DNA of 64,000 nt from an uncultured Cohaesibacter sp. (GTDB taxonomy: Bacteria; Pseudomonadota; Alphaproteobacteria; Rhizobiales; Cohaesibacteraceae), in assembly GCF_963682185.1 (NCBI RefSeq), contig NZ_OY821667.1, positions 2,616,501-2,680,500 of the forward strand. The letters are read 5' to 3'. Position 1 is the stretch's first letter. Each line of letters starts with the position of its first letter. The notes below the pieces were generated by a model. The model did no database searches. It saw only the letters and a list, made by a program, of their open reading frames with translations, and was not told the origin of the DNA. Below, in pieces: positions 63,954 to 64,000 of the stretch. The translations under genes were made by a program, and so were the position numbers.

Positions 63954-64000
63954 ACCAGACGTTTCCTTAAAAACAAAGTCGACAGGGTTTCTTGACGCTT

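Overview
The window comes from an alphaproteobacterium, most likely of the order Hyphomicrobiales (Rhizobiales). The evidence is gene order: rpmH-rnpA-yidC with engB and argB downstream, lnt-XRE regulator-metK-trmB running into rimP-nusA-ylxR-infB-rbfA-truB-rpsO-pnp, and irr divergent from fabA-fabB-fabI. Cohaesibacter or a relative is a guess from overall protein character and was not tested.

Positions 1 to about 9,345 look like the right end of an integrative element inserted in comM. A large serine recombinase is the last gene of the element, and right beside it only the 3' part of comM survives, starting at the Walker A segment. The element also carries a C-terminal fragment of an unrecognised gene at the left edge, a small resolvase with a possible res site, three iteron-like repeats, a 51-residue membrane protein convergent with a sunset-domain membrane protein, a possible structured RNA, a minus-strand group of tightly packed small phage-like genes around a BRO-type antirepressor, and a HEPN-like protein.

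From 9,345 to 25,525 the chromosome is mainly housekeeping: arfB, a dihydrolipoamide-dehydrogenase-like flavoprotein with a TVP38-type membrane protein, rpmH, rnpA, yidC, an acetyltransferase, engB, argB, mutM with a class V aminotransferase, and ubiE, ubiB, coaBC and dut.

From 25,633 to 35,422 lies a divergent carbohydrate locus. On the minus strand are a two-subunit transketolase, an FGGY kinase, a SorC-type regulator and a short-chain dehydrogenase. On the plus strand are a ribose-type ABC importer (permease, binding protein, ATPase) and a second short-chain dehydrogenase. The inferred route is import, oxidation of a polyol to a ketose, phosphorylation, and transketolase cleavage. It resembles the apulose branch of apiose catabolism but no sugar isomerase is visible.

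From 35,876 to 40,608 are cysK, a secreted DUF2259-type protein, a ThiF/MoeB-type activating enzyme, a 2-hydroxyacid dehydrogenase and a secreted SH3 protein. From 40,781 to 56,287 lies the long minus-strand transcription, translation and RNA-processing cluster, broken by several intrinsic terminators. After it come two GGDEF-EAL membrane proteins in tandem, the unsaturated fatty acid genes fabI, fabB and fabA, and irr. No rRNA, tRNA, CRISPR array or insertion sequence was seen.
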